A DNA stretch of 64,000 nucleotides, taken from Adiantum capillus-veneris. Its lineage: Eukaryota > Streptophyta > Polypodiopsida > Polypodiales > Pteridaceae. Numbering within the stretch: the first letter of the stretch is position 1; every line of letters begins with the position of its first letter. Made by a program: the position numbers and the translations under genes. The stretch is from contig CM043970.1 of assembly GCA_014529385.2 (NCBI GenBank), forward strand, positions 41,037,279 through 41,101,278, in the 5' to 3' direction. Of this stretch, positions 22,689-35,223 are shown piece after piece. The notes under the pieces are model-generated. The model searched no databases. It had not been told where the DNA came from and saw nothing but the letters and a program-made list of their open reading frames with translations.

Positions 22689-23868
22689 TGTAACATTTAA
22701 TGGTCTAGTAACTTGTGTATAGCAAAAAATAACATAAACGTAGTGAGCATTTCATTAAGAATAGATTCCTAATGAGCATAGCAAGAGTGCTTGGATGGAG
22801 AGAGCAACAAAAGCATAACACCTAGTTAGATAGGCGTGATCAATACTTCAAAAAGAGAGAAAAATTAAGCTATTGACAATGGTTGAGAACCGGATTTACA
22901 TGGAGCCGGTCCCCCCTTCAAAAGGCTTTGTATTATAGGTTTCCCCCATCAAGGGGGACATTTTACAATACAATACTTTGTGTTCCTTCAATAACTTGTA
23001 GGTGCAATGAAGATGGCAGCTTCAAGCACCAAGCTTACACTTGAAAACACAAAATCAATTCCCTCACGGTCTGAGACCCAAGACCTCACACACCTTCAAA
23101 GATTGTGAGAGCTAGCGGGATATGAGAGTAGATCAAGAGGAAAAGAAGTATTCTTACGAGAAAGAAGTATGTCTCCTTACATAATCACTCTTAATAGCTT
23201 AGCATAGCTTAGTAGTTAGCATGGTAGAGGAGATGAGCATGCATTGGAGCTTGGCTCTTGGTTGGATTTGCATCACAAAGCCAAGAGTTGTTGGTGTAGG
23301 CCTCCCTTCTCACAAGCTTGGAGTAGATGATGAGCTTTCCATTAAAGCTTGAAAAGGAGATAGTCTTCTTTACATGAGATTGTGTGAGTATTTGTGTGAT
23401 AATGCCTTGCAAACCTCTCTCTTGGTCGACCCCTCTTGCTATTTGCTCATGCTGGCATCCTATTGGCCCCTACAAAGCTTAGCCAATGACAATTAAGAAG
23501 CATAAGTGATAGCCTTGTGACATGTGTCCCCCTTTCCCCTTTTGTGAGAGCTTTAGGCATTTAAATAATTCAATTAAACTCTCATTGGACCTCTTAGTCC
23601 TTTGGCCAATAGAAATCAGGCAAGCCATTTGACAACTAAATACTCATTGGACCCCTTGGGAGACTGTTCAATAGTCTTCTAGAGAGCTGAATTTCTATTG
23701 GTTCTTTTATCAAGTGTTTTTAAATGATTTAAACTAAATTTACTCTAGCCTAATTCTCATTGGTCCACCTCTATGGCCATCCAATAGGATCTGAATACAC
23801 TTTGGGGACAACTAGGCTAGAAGCTGACATGTGTCCACTATGCCCTTTGTGTAAAGGGAGCTTGGAAG

Positions 23869-23913
<45 letters not shown>

Positions 23914-24286
23914 CTCTCTCATTCCCTACTAATATGGCTCGCCCCCTCAAGGATAGGGATGTGGGAAGGCTTTTGAGTCTTCCCGCAAGCATCCAATTTT
24001 CCCTAACTTTGACCCTTGGACATTAGCTTTGAATTTTGGAACCTTAGCATTTGGAAGTCTTAATGGGTTGAACCTTAGGGTCTTTGAAGCCCATTGATAC
24101 ACATTGCTCCTTTGCAGACGGCCTCGTGTTTGGATCCCCATTTTCCCCCTTTTGGATCTCTACTGTGACTGGTTTGCCAGCCTAACCAATATTCTAGTTT
24201 TTTCTCCCCTGGTACTTCCCCATATTAACTGATTAGTCTAACATGAGAAAATCATTTAGGAAAATTAAATATTAGTTATTATGACA
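22689..24286 (-). repeat. 3' LTR of element E
   Basis: Plus-strand ends TGTAACATTTAATGG and TTAGTTATTATGACA, 1,598 bases. It carries a TG microsatellite at 23871-23911. Just inside (24287 on) is the polypurine tract. Confidence 0.88.
23871..23911. repeat. (TG)n microsatellite in the E 3' LTR
   Basis: About 41 bases of TG, same LTR site as 32692-32721 and as the GA tract at 29694-29744. Confidence 0.97.
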
Positions 24287-24303
24287 CTACCTCTCTCTTG
24301 AAA
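24287..24303 (-). other. Polypurine tract
   Basis: On the minus strand TTTCAAGAGAGAGGTAG lies directly before the LTR start TGTCATAATAAC. It matches the tract of G2. Confidence 0.75.
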
Positions 24304-24619
24304 TCATAGTCGTCCTCGACTATGAGGTAGAGAAGATAAAGCCTAGTCATTAGTCCGTTTGCTAGCGGGTGAAGGACCCCCCTATTATACCCTACTACAT
24401 CGTCCCAGAATGGATGACTAGTCCATTTGGTGCTTGAGAGCGTTAGCTGCCGCAAGCATGTCTACACATTAGTCCTTATCAATCTTCCATAGTAGAGTGA
24501 CAAGCTCTACTTGGTATTCGAGAGACGTTGTCTCCGCAAACATGATCCTAAGCATGCATACTCATTAACATGTGCGGACTATAAAGAAAAAGAGAGTCTT
24601 ATAAGACAAAAACTTTGTT

Positions 24620-26343
24620 CATTTAAACATTTTTACATTTGCTTACTCTAGGGAAGCATTGTAAGCATTGACAAGGTTTAGGTTATCCTTTAATTGTATG
24701 CCTTGCATCCATTTAGCATCTTCAAAAGGATAGTTCTTAAACTTAATAAGATACCATCGGATAATCTTACCGCCTCTCAATACCTTGTCTTCATGTTGGA
24801 GAATGGACTCGAGCTCCAACACCTCTTCTTGGTCCTCGATCTCTGGTGGGGTTCAATAGTTGGTTCTTGAGGTGGCTCTCCTTTGTAAGGCTTTAGTAGG
24901 CTCACATGGAAAGCATTGTGTATGAGCCAATGACTGGGCAACTTAAGTTGATAGGCCATCTCATTGATTGGTTTAAGAATTTGGAAGGGACCATAAGAGC
25001 TCAAGCCTTTAAGAATTTGAAAGGGACCAATCATTTTGTTTAAAGGCTTGAGCTCTTCTCTGCTTATCAACAACAACCTTTTGCCTTTGCTGGGAGATAG
25101 AGATAGCATCCTTAATCTTTTGGAAAGATTCTTGTAGGTCTCGGCTATACTCATCTGCAACGAAGATCTTCCCGTGTACCTTAAGTAGTAGGCTTTTAGA
25201 TCTTCCCTCAATTACCTCAGGTGCTTTTTCGGTGGAGGTATATATAGTGTTATTGTAGGCATACTCCACTAACGATAAGTACTTCTCCCATTGGGACCTT
25301 TGATCTACTTCCGTTACGTAGGCTTTTAGTAGATCAAGAATTATTAGGTTAGCTATTTCACTTTGGCCATCCGTTTGTTGAGGGTGATAGGCCAAAGAGA
25401 AGTTTAGCCTTGTGCCTAAATTCTCAAGAGACCCTTTCAGAAATTAGTGGTCATTTTAGGATCTATATCCGACACTATGGACATTGGAAAGCCATGGTAC
25501 TTGAAGATTTGCAATATGAAGAGGGTTGCCATTTGATGGGATTTGATAGTCTTTTTACAGGTATAAAATGAGCTTGTTTGCTAAACCTATCTACTATCGT
25601 CCATATTCCCATGGATAGACGTAAGGAATACAAAGATAAAATCCATGGATATGCTCTCCTATGGTGGATTAGGGATTGACAAAGGTTGAAGCAATCGAGG
25701 TTGGTTCCCTCTATCAAACTTCGTCTTTTGACATACCACACATTAGAAACATACTCTTTATGTTTGCTTTCATGATAGGCCAATAGAAATACAGGAAACC
25801 TATTCTTGATAGTGATCCTAGTTAGTGCCCTATAGTCGACATACATACGGTAAGTGTCGTCTTTCTTTTGCACTAATAATACGGGTGAGCAAAATGGAGA
25901 TGAGCTAGGCCTAACCATGCCCTTCTCAACTAACTCATGCACTTGCCGCATAATCTCCTCTTGTTCAGCTTGAGAAACTCTATAAGGACCTGGAAGAAGT
26001 TCAATTGCATGGTCATCATTGCCTCGTTGAGGAGGTAGTTCACAAGGAATGTCATCAATAAAAACACCTTGAAATCCCTTGAGAAAATTGGATAACTCTA
26101 ATTCCTTGTGATTGTTTGTATTTTCTTTTGCTAAAGCATTAGGTTCATATTGAGAATCTTTAACAAAAATCATGTACACGAAAATAGAGCTCTTTATTGA
26201 CTTATTGAAAGCTTGCATATGTACAATGGGTATGGTGTTACCATCTCCGTAGCATCTATGTACGTATCTTTTTCCCTAAACCTAAAGTAGATTTTCCTTT
26301 CAGGGAATTTAACATTGGCAGCCATCCCATGGTGCCCCCAGGA
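24620..26343 (-). pseudogene. pol: pol remnant with RT fused to integrase by deletion, chromodomain-like tail
   Basis: Minus-strand frame 26218-25475 is open for 247 codons. It begins with the RT N-terminus (FQGVFIDDIPCELPPQRG, VRPSSSPFCSPVLLVQKKDD) and breaks off at ITIKNRFPV. It then runs straight into integrase ([20 protein letters not shown]). The RT palm, RNase H and the integrase zinc finger are lost. Next come the integrase core end ([16 protein letters not shown], with the catalytic Glu) and linker at 25395-25009. At 24840-24680 a chromodomain-like tail reads WYLIKFKNYPFEDAKWM. Because it adjoins M's gag to its right and E's 3' LTR to its left, it cannot be assigned firmly to M or E. 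Confidence 0.82.
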
Positions 26344-28061
26344 TTACATCCTCGTTCTTGACAAGAGAGATAAAGAAGTCCTCTTTGTCCACATGCTTTG
26401 GGAATGGAGCCTCAATTTTCCAATTAAGGGAGTGACTGAAGCTTCTTGCCCCTTGAAAGCACCAGCGGATAGGACATCTCCCATCTCATAGGCTTGAATG
26501 CCTAGCTTGGTGGCCAACTCTGTGGATATGAAATTGTGAGTAGAACCAGGGTCAAAGAGAATAAAAGCATCATGTCCTCTTACCTCTCCCCAAGCGTGGC
26601 ATAGAGGAGATCCTTTGTGGTGAGCTTCCTCTTCTTGGATTTCAACCAAGGTAGCTCTAGGAGGCTTGTTTTGTGTATTTTTGTGGGGGAAAGCATGATA
26701 AGCATGCCCTTGCTCCCCGCACTTGAAAAAGCGGTTATCTTTACGATAACAATCAAGCGCTTAGGCTCATTGTTACGGTCCTTGTTCTCCGTGGGCTTAA
26801 GATTTCTCTTAGCCCCTGTTTGGAAATTGATTCGTGAAGCCACCATGGTATGGTGTATGACCACAATTATGGTGCGTGGCCTTTGGGAGTTGACATACTC
26901 CGCCATATCTTCAATTAAGCCCGCACAAAATTGTTGTTTTTGCTCTCCAAAATCCATCTTTTTGAAGACAATGGCTTTGAGATGTAAGTCCCAAAACTTG
27001 TCTACATATTTGTGAATAGATTCGTAAGGAGAGAGCTTCAAGCTTCGCCATTCGGTGAGTATTTTGTCTTTGGAATCGGTAGCCAAAAAATGCTTCATGA
27101 TGGAAGCTCTTAAAGCTTTCCATGTTCGTGGAGCTTCACAAGTTTACCCGTAGGCTAGACCACCATTGCCTGGTGGACTTTTGAAAATGCATAGCTACAT
27201 GGTGTAGCTTAGAGGACTCCGTAAATCCCTCATCTCCAAACACCGCATCAAATTTTTGGATGAAGGCCAAGACTTTGTCTGTAGCACCAAAGGTGCCATC
27301 GTAGGTAAGAATGAGATGTTCTTTCCTCCCTCTTTGAACTTCTTGAGCTTGAACGACCTCTTCCCCACGGCATAGGATTTCCTATTGCCTCTTCTTTTTG
27401 GTGGTTCAAAACTTGCACCATCACTTTCTTCAGAGGAGGAAGAATTTGAGGAGGATGGAGAAGAGGGTGACCTCTTCCTCGCCTTTTTCTTCCCTTGGTC
27501 CTCCTTGTCCGCACCATCACTTTCTTCATAAGAGGAAGAGGTCGAAGAAGATGGAGAAGAGGGTGACCTCTTTCTCGCCTTTTTCTTCTCTTCAATTTCT
27601 GTCATTTCTCTTTGAATTATGGTGTGGAGAAGTGTGCGATGGTCTTCTACATTTATGGGGTGATGGAGAGCGTTTTGCCCGCCGTCTTCGTGGAGCCATC
27701 TCCGGGGTGGCAGAAGACTCACTTCTTTCTCCTCTCATTCTTTTGGTGGGGGCTCTTGAGTTCTCCTTTGGGAAGGAGATGCGTCATCAAGTAGTAGATT
27801 TTTGAGCCCTTCGTACGGATCTTCTTCTTCATCTCGAATCGGAGAGAGGCCTCTTTTGGAAGTATCACAAGGAGGCTTCCTAGGTACTCTCTCTTCATGG
27901 TGGGTAGTTTGGAGAATCCCATGAGCACGAAGCTACCGTTGCACTTCACTTTGGAGGGATGGATTGCCCATAGCTTGTTGAAGCCTAGAAACAAGGTAGT
28001 TAACAAGCATAGGGGCATCATTAGTAGCATGCTCATTAGCAAAATCAAAGCTAATCAACAT
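26344..28061 (-). pseudogene. gag: gag and protease of copy M
   Basis: Starts at ATG 28061 (MLISFDFANEHATNDAPM) with homology to the start of G2 gag. An in-frame stop follows SLQSEVQR. Around 27595-27420 a Lys/Ser/Glu-rich module (GKKKARKRSPSSPSSS) is duplicated in tandem with about an 80-base period. The capsid lies at 27098-26860 (KILTEWRSLKLSPYESIHKY, FGEQKQQFCAGLIEDMAEYV). The knuckle is degraded. Protease reads FILFDPGSTHNFISTEL at about 26555, matching G2. At least three frameshifts. Confidence 0.83.
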
Positions 28062-28499
28062 TAATTTCACTCTCTTTACTATTGTCAGTCATTCTAAAAA
28101 TTTTAGGTCTAAACTTTTTAGGTGTACTTTGGCACTTCAAGCCCTAGTTGCTACTCCTCTTTACCCCTTTAGAAAAGCACTCAAGCTCCTGTACCCGTGG
28201 CTCGAATATCATTAATTGCAAGGAATAGAAGAGAGGGTCTTTCAACACCAAAACAGTACCGGCTCGCTCCTGCTGTCAAGATTCTAATAGCTCAATACTG
28301 GTTAAGCCGTAGGCAAGCCCCGTAGGACTCCACTATTAAGACCATAACTCTCGACGGTGATGCCCCGTTATCTGCATGAAGCACGCGCACTGCAAGGTGA
28401 AAAATCCCTATTCTACTTACTCTATTGCAATTAATAATACCAACCATTTATAGCTATCTTGAGGACCTGCCTTCTTGAGCAAGAAAAGAGAAACCTTGT

Positions 28500-28512
28500 G
28501 CTCTAATACCAA
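28500..28512 (-). other. Primer-binding site of copy M
   Basis: The minus strand reads TTGGTATTAGAGC directly inside the LTR end, one substitution from the tRNA-iMet type TGGTATCAGAGC. Confidence 0.8.
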
Positions 28513-29690
28513 TGTAACATTTAATGGCCTAGTAACTTGTGTGTAGCGGAAAATAGCATTAACATAGTGAGCATTTCATTGGAATAGATTCCTAATGAGC
28601 ATAGCAAGAGTTCTTGGATGGAGAGAGTAACAAAAAGCATAACACCTAGTTAGATAGGCATGAACAATACTTCACAAGAGAGAAATTAAGCTATTGACAA
28701 TAGTTGTGGACCGGATTTATATCGAGCCGGTCCCCCCTCCAAAAGGCTTTGTATTATAGGTTTCCCCCATCAAGGGAGACATTTTACAATACAATACTTT
28801 GTGTTCCTTCAATAACTTGCTGGTGCAATACATACGGAAGCTTCAAGCACCATGCACACACTTATAAAACACAACATCAATTCCCTCAAGGTCTTAGATT
28901 CAAGAGCTCACACACGTTCGAAGATGGTGAGAGCTAGGAGGGTATGAGAGTAGATTGAGAGGAAGAAGGAGTAGTCTTATGAGAAAGAAGTATATCTCCT
29001 CACATAATCACTCATAAAAACTTATCATAGCTAAGTAATTAGCATGATAGAGGAGATGAGCATGCATTGAAGCTTGTCTCTTGGTTGGATTTGCATCACA
29101 AGGCAAGAGTGTGTCGATGTGGGCCTCCCTTCTCACAAGCTTGGAGTAGATGAAGAGATTTCCATTAAAGCTTGAGAAGGAGATAGACTTTCTTTGCTTC
29201 ACACGTGAGCTAGTGTGAGTGTGTGTGGAATAATGCCTCACAAATCAGCCCCCTCTCTCATCTTAGTCGACCCCTCTTGCTGGTTTCCCATTGGACCTCT
29301 CCAAGCTTAGCCAATAGGGATTAAGTGATCAAATGAAGAGCCTTGTGACATGTATCCCTCTTTCCCCTTTAGTGAGAGCTTAATTAATTAGATTAATTCT
29401 ATTAAATCCCCATTGGACCTTTTCCCCTTCTTGCCAATAGGAATTAAGCAAGCCATTGGGCTGCTTAATTCCTATTGGAACCCTTGGCAGGCTGTCCAAT
29501 AATCATCCAAGAGACTTAGTTTTCATTGGTTCTTTTTATGAAGTGCTTATAAATTAATTAGACTAAATTTACTCTAGCCTAATTCTCATTGGTCCACCTC
29601 TATGGTCCTCCAATAGGATTTCAATACTCTTTGAGGGCAACTGGGCTAGGAACCTGACATGTGTCCACTATGCCCTTGTAAAGGGGAGCC

Positions 29691-29746
<56 letters not shown>

Positions 29747-30134
29747 TTATCTCACCTCTTTCTCTCTCTTCTCCTACCTTTAGGGCTCGTCCCCTCCCAT
29801 GTAGGGATCTAGGAAGACTTTGTGTACACTTACAAAGCATCCAATTTCCTTAAGCTTTGCCATTTGGACTTCCCCTTTGAAATTTGGAACCTTAGCATTT
29901 TGGAAGTCTTAATGGGTTGAACCTTAGGTCTTTGAAGCCCATTGCTTGCACATTGCTCTTCTGCAGATGGTCCCCCTTTGGATCCCTATTTTCCCTCCTT
30001 TGGATCCGTACTGTGACCAGTTTGCTAGCCTTACCAATAATCTAGCTTTTTCTCCCCTGGTACTTTCCCATATTAAATGATCAGTTGATCATGAGAAAAT
30101 CATTTAGGAGAATTAGATATTAGTTATTATGACA
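28513..30134 (-). repeat. Middle LTR (5' LTR of copy M)
   Basis: 1,622 bases, TGTAACATTTAATGGCC...TTATTATGACA. It is followed on its right by sequence that is not a polypurine tract. It has GA (29694-29744) where the outer LTRs have TG. Confidence 0.88.
29694..29744. repeat. (GA)n microsatellite in the middle LTR
   Basis: About 51 bases of GA at the site that is TG in both outer LTRs. Confidence 0.97.
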
Positions 30135-30436
30135 GATAAAATGATTGGTGCTCCTTAGTGCTAGGGAAAGTTTTGCCCCAAGGATTCATAGCTTCTGGAA
30201 AGTGACCCATGCTTGATTAATTAGTCAATTAAGTGGTTTCCTTTGTCCTCCACAACCACCAAGGGTGGAGAGAGTGATTAATCATTTCTCCCAATCCTTA
30301 CCACTCTGGTCCTATCATCCATTGTATTATATCCGCACCAAAAGTATTAGTATGAGAATACAAAATGCATTCATAATGAATGTATCTATTCATGTCTGAA
30401 ACCTTGGCGGTGGGTGTTATTGGAATTTTGTCACAC
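30135..30436. other. Unassigned 300-base stretch between middle LTR and E gag
   Basis: No match seen to the internal region of M or G2 and no coding frame. It lies where the deletion or recombination joining E and M must have happened. Confidence 0.5.
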
Positions 30437-31100
30437 GAGTTGACATACTCCGCCATATGTGTGAATAGATTCATAAGGAGAGAGCTTCAAGCTTCGCCAT
30501 TTGGTGAGTATTTTGTCTTTGGAATCGATAGCCAAAAACTACTTCATGATGGAAGCTCTTAAAGCTTTCCATGTTCGTGGAGCTTCACAGGTTTGCCCGT
30601 AGGCTAGACCACCATTGCCTGGCGGACTTTTGAAAATACATAGCTACATGGTGTAGCTTAGAGGACTTCGAAAGCCCTAATCTCCAAACGCTGCATCAAA
30701 TTGTTGGATGAAGGCAAAGACTTTGTCCGTAGCACCAAAGGTGCCATCGTAGGTAAGGAAAGAGATGTTCTTTCCTCCCTCTTTGAACTTCTTGAGCTTG
30801 AACAACCTCTTCCACACGGCATAGGATTTCCTATGGCCTCTTCTTTTTGGTGGTTCGAAAGTTACACCATCACTTTCTTCAGAGGAGGAAGAATTTAAGG
30901 AGGATGGAGAAGAGGGTGACCTCTTCCTCGCCTTTTTCTTCCCTTGGTCCTCCTTGTCTGCACCATCACTTTCTTCATAAGAGGAAGAGGATGAAGAAGA
31001 TGGAGAAGAGGGTGACCTCTTTCTCGCCTTTTTCTTCTCTTCAATTTCTGTCATCCCTCTTTGAATTATGGTGTGGAGAAGTGTGTGATGGTCTTCTGCG
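30437..31100 (-). pseudogene. gag: Element E gag remnant
   Basis: Homologous to M gag but lacking about 100 bases (M 26912-27010) across CCATAT and about 470 bases including the gag start (M roughly 27655-28125). The open part 31054-30677 carries the same duplicated Lys/Ser/Glu module (KKKARKRSPSSPSS) and FKLKKFKEGGKNISFL. It cannot be a functional gag. Confidence 0.8.
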
Positions 31101-31494
31101 TTTAAGCCCTACTTTGGCACTTCAAGCCCTAGTTGCTACTCCTCTTTATCCCTTTAGAAAAGCACTCAAGCTCATGTACCCATGCCTCGAATATCATAAA
31201 TTGCAAGGAATAGAAGAGAGGGTCTTTCAACACCAAAACAGTATCGGCTCACTCTTGTCAAGCTTCTAATAGCTCAATATTGGTTAAGCCGTAGGCAAGC
31301 ACCGTAGGACTCCACTATCAAGACCATAGCTCTCGACGGTGATGCCCCTTTATCTACATGAAGCAGACACACTGCAAGGCTGAAAAATCCTTATTCTACT
31401 TACTCAATTGCAGTTAATAGTACCAACCATTTATAGCTAGCTTGAGGATCTCTCTTCTTGAGCAAGAAAAGAGATACCTTGTGCTTTATACCAA
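31101..31494 (-). other. Element E leader with decayed primer site
   Basis: Matches M 28126-28512. The primer site at 31481-31494 reads TTGGTATAAAGCAC, decayed from TTGGTATTAGAGC. No gene. Confidence 0.75.
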
Positions 31495-32688
31495 TGTAAC
31501 ATTTAATGGTTTAGTAACTTATATATAGCGAAAAATAACATACTTATAATAAGCATTTCATTAAGAATAAATTCCTAATGAGCATAGCAAGAGTGCTTGG
31601 ATGGAGAGAGCCACAAAAGCATAACACCTAGTTAGATATGCATGATCAATACTTCAAAAAGAGAGAGAAATTAAGCTATTGACAACAATTGAGGACAAGG
31701 TTTACATGGAGTCGGTCTCCCCGCCAAAGGTTTTGTATTATAGGTTTTTCCCATAACGAGAGACATTTACAATACAATACTGTGTTCCTTCAATAACTTG
31801 TTGATGCAATGAAGATGACAGCTTTAAGTACCAAGCTTACACTTGAAAACACAAAATCAATTCCCTCACGGTCTGAGACCTAAGACCTCACACACCTTCG
31901 AATTTGGTAAGAGCTAGCGGGGTATGAGAGTAGATCAAGAAGAAGGAGTATTCTTACGAGAAAGAAGTATATCTCCTGATATAATCACTCTTAATAGCTT
32001 AGCATAGCTTGGTAATTAGCATGGTAGAGGAGATGAGCATGCATTGGAGCTTGGCTCTTGGTTAGATTTGCATCACATAGCCAAGAATTGTTGGTGTAGG
32101 CCTCCCTTCTCACAAGCATGGAGTAGACAATGAGCTTTCCATTAAAGCTTGAGAAGGAGATAGTCTTCTTTAGTTCACACATCAGATTATGTGAGTGTGT
32201 GTGTGTGTGATAATGCCTTGCAAAAATCAGCCCCCTCTCTCTCTTGGTCGACCCTCTTGCTATTTGCTCATGCTGGCATCCTATTGGCCCCTAAAAAGCT
32301 TAGCCAATGACAATTAAGAAGCATAAGTGATAGCCTTCTGACATGTGTCCCCCATTCCCCTTTTGTGAGAGCTTTAGGGATTTAAATAATTCAATTAAAC
32401 TCTCATTGGACCTCTTAGTCTTCTGGCCATTAGGAATCAAGCAAGCCATTGGGCTGCTAAATGCTCATTGGACCCCTTGGGAGACTATCCAATAGTCTTC
32501 TAGAGAACTTAATTTCTATTGGTTCTTTTATCAAGTGTTTTTGAATGAATTAAACTAAATTTGCTCTAGCCTAATTCTCATTGGTCCACCTCTATGGCCA
32601 TCCGATAGGATCTGAATGCACCTTAGGGACAACTGGACTAGGAAGCTGACATGTGTCCACTATGCCCTTTGTGTAAAGGGAGCTTGGA

Positions 32689-32723
<35 letters not shown>

Positions 32724-33105
32724 CTTTCTCATCCTCTACTAATATGGCTCGTCCCCTCAAGGATAGGGATGTGGGAAGACTTTTGAGTCTTCCCATAAGC
32801 ATCCAATTTTTTCTGAGTTTGACCCTTGGACATTAGCTTTGAATTTTGGAACCTTAGCATTTAGAAGTCTTAATGGGCTGAACCTTTGGATCTTCGAAGC
32901 CCATTGATGCACATTGCTCACATTGCTCCTTTGCAGACGGCCTCGTGTTTGGATCCCCATTTTCCCTCTTTTGGATACCTACGGTGACCGATCTGCCAGC
33001 CTAACCAATATTCTAGCTTTTTCTCCCTTGATACTTTCCCATATTAAATGATTAGTTTAACATGAGAGAATCATTTAGGAGAATTAGATATTAGTTATTT
33101 TGACA
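31495..33105 (-). repeat. 5' LTR of element E
   Basis: 1,611 bases, TGTAACATTTAATGG...TTAGTTATTTTGACA, followed by TGAAG. TG tract at 32692-32721. Confidence 0.88.
32692..32721. repeat. (TG)n microsatellite in the E 5' LTR
   Basis: About 30 bases of TG, partner of 23871-23911. Confidence 0.97.
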
Positions 33106-33110
33106 TGAAG
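33106..33110 (+). repeat. Target site duplication TGAAG, right copy
   Basis: Identical to 22684-22688 and placed directly outside the other end of element E. Confidence 0.75.
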
Positions 33111-35173
33111 ACTCTTAATTGATGATTTTTGCTCTCTCTCTCTCTCTCTCTCACGCACGCGCACACACACACACACACATACACAGAATTTAAAAATCAA
33201 TCACCAAGTTAAATATGATACTTCTATGACCGAGTTAATATATGACCAAAATCGCTCACTAGTAGAAACCTACTAGCAAATACACTAGTTGGTGAACACT
33301 AAAAGTATGAAACGGTGCAATGATAAGGTAGCAAAAAATTCTTAAATAGACACCAAGAGCACTCAAGCCTCAACTTGTACACCTTTATATGAGCACACCA
33401 ACAACTCATGTGGGATCAAGACAAAGAAATCCTTTGTTTTACATGTATTCTTTTTTATTCCTTTTGTCTCTTATCTAACTTCAATTCAATATAAATGCAA
33501 ATACAAAGGCAATAATTAAATCTTTTGAACTTTATTATATAGAGCTTTATTAAACATTATTCTACCAATATTAAATCAATAATCAAAACACTTGCATTCC
33601 TAGACAAGATGGTGAAATTTTAGTGTAGATGCTAAAAGACGCTTGCAACAAGGCAAAATCTACTTCAATGTCTATTACGATAAGTTGCTTGATCTTTGCA
33701 AGAAAGTATCTTGCACCAATCACCTTTGTATCAAAGGAGATTGGAATGGTGTCAAGCTGAAACAATCATGCATGACTTGTTTCAACATTGTCAACATATG
33801 GAAAGGGAAGCTTACCCCAAAAATCCAAAATACCATGGAATCTCAAGAATTAGCAAAATACCTCATATTTTGCCAAAAGTTCCAAACATACCCTTTGTTA
33901 GTCTTCAAACATTTCTCTAGACATTTTTATTTGCAAATCTTCATTAAAAAATTAGTTTTGTCTCAATAAAAGATGGTAGGATCAAGATTTTAGATAGTAT
34001 TGTGGACTCGAGATGAAATGATTCATACTTTTAACTGCAAATGCTTCTAATTGCGAGCTTGGTGGTGAAATTTCTTACCTAAGACAATTAAAGGTAGATT
34101 TCCACTATTGGAAACAATAATCTATGCAAAAAATGTGGCAAATCCATCCAAAATTGGTACGAGGCATATTAGGAATTTTTTTAATTTGAGGGATATTTTC
34201 AAAATTTTCACAAATTTCAAGGTAATCTTCTATTTTGATGTTTGTCTCCCTTTGTTCTACTGCTATGCAATCATCTTAAGTCCCCAAAACCTATCTACCA
34301 CCAAGTGGACATACCATTTAGAAAATTTGATCTATTCAAACTAAAGATTTTACATTTTATGCCTCAAAACTCCCACATGCAACCACCTATGAGATCCCAA
34401 GCTTATGGGAGTGAGGAAAGCTCCACATTACGACGTTAGGACATGCCAATAAATACATCATGCTGTCTCACCCCCAGTGGCTGAAGCTAAATAATGTTTG
34501 ATGAAGTTTAGCAACATGGAACTAGCCATGGTCAAAATTGTGAGCAATGGGAAATGGTGTGATTGGAATAGGTGGCAAAAGTAAAAATGTCACCTACACA
34601 TCGTGAGACAAATTGCATCGACTTGGTCCTTGTTTACTCTTACATCTTAGGAGCTTAAGATTTGAATTGTGTGAAAATGGTTTGCTTTTGAATCAACTCA
34701 ACTGAACACACTTCTCTCTAAACACTTTCTAAGTGGAGTATGAATTTGGATCTTGTGGTTGTAAATCAAGCATTCAATCTATGATCCGTACCTAGTGTTT
34801 TGAAAATCACATTTTCCACCACCATTAGAACGGATTTTGGTTATCACCAACTTTCCAATCGAAGAAGGTGGATGGTCCAAATGTTAGATGGATTTGTTTG
34901 ACAATATGACTAATGGTAACACTACATGACATGCAATGTACTCCAATGGCATAGTTGAATCACACGTGTGTTTTTTGGTCTTTGTTAGAAAGGACGTCTA
35001 CTCTTTAACACCCTCTCTGCAGCTCATAGTGGACATCAATAGTGAGACCACTTGTGTTTTCTCACTTCAAATTAGAAATTTAGAGGCAAATTGTAACATT
35101 TGTAGGCAGGGATACAATTAACCTAGGTTTTTTCGGTTGTTTGAGCATGCACACTTTTTTTTTTGGTAACACA

Positions 35174-35223
<50 letters not shown>

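Larger units (their letters stand above)
22689..33105 (-). mobile_element. Three-LTR chromovirus complex (outer element E with second copy M inside)
   Basis: Minus-strand structure: LTR 22689-24286, internal 24287-28512, LTR 28513-30134, internal 30135-31494, LTR 31495-33105. The outer LTRs are flanked by TGAAG on both sides and share a TG microsatellite at the same site, so they belong to one insertion (E). The middle LTR has a GA tract there instead and belongs to another copy (M). M's own 3' LTR is not found and the base of E's pol is missing, so the two copies have merged by deletion or recombination. Same family as G2. Confidence 0.8.
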
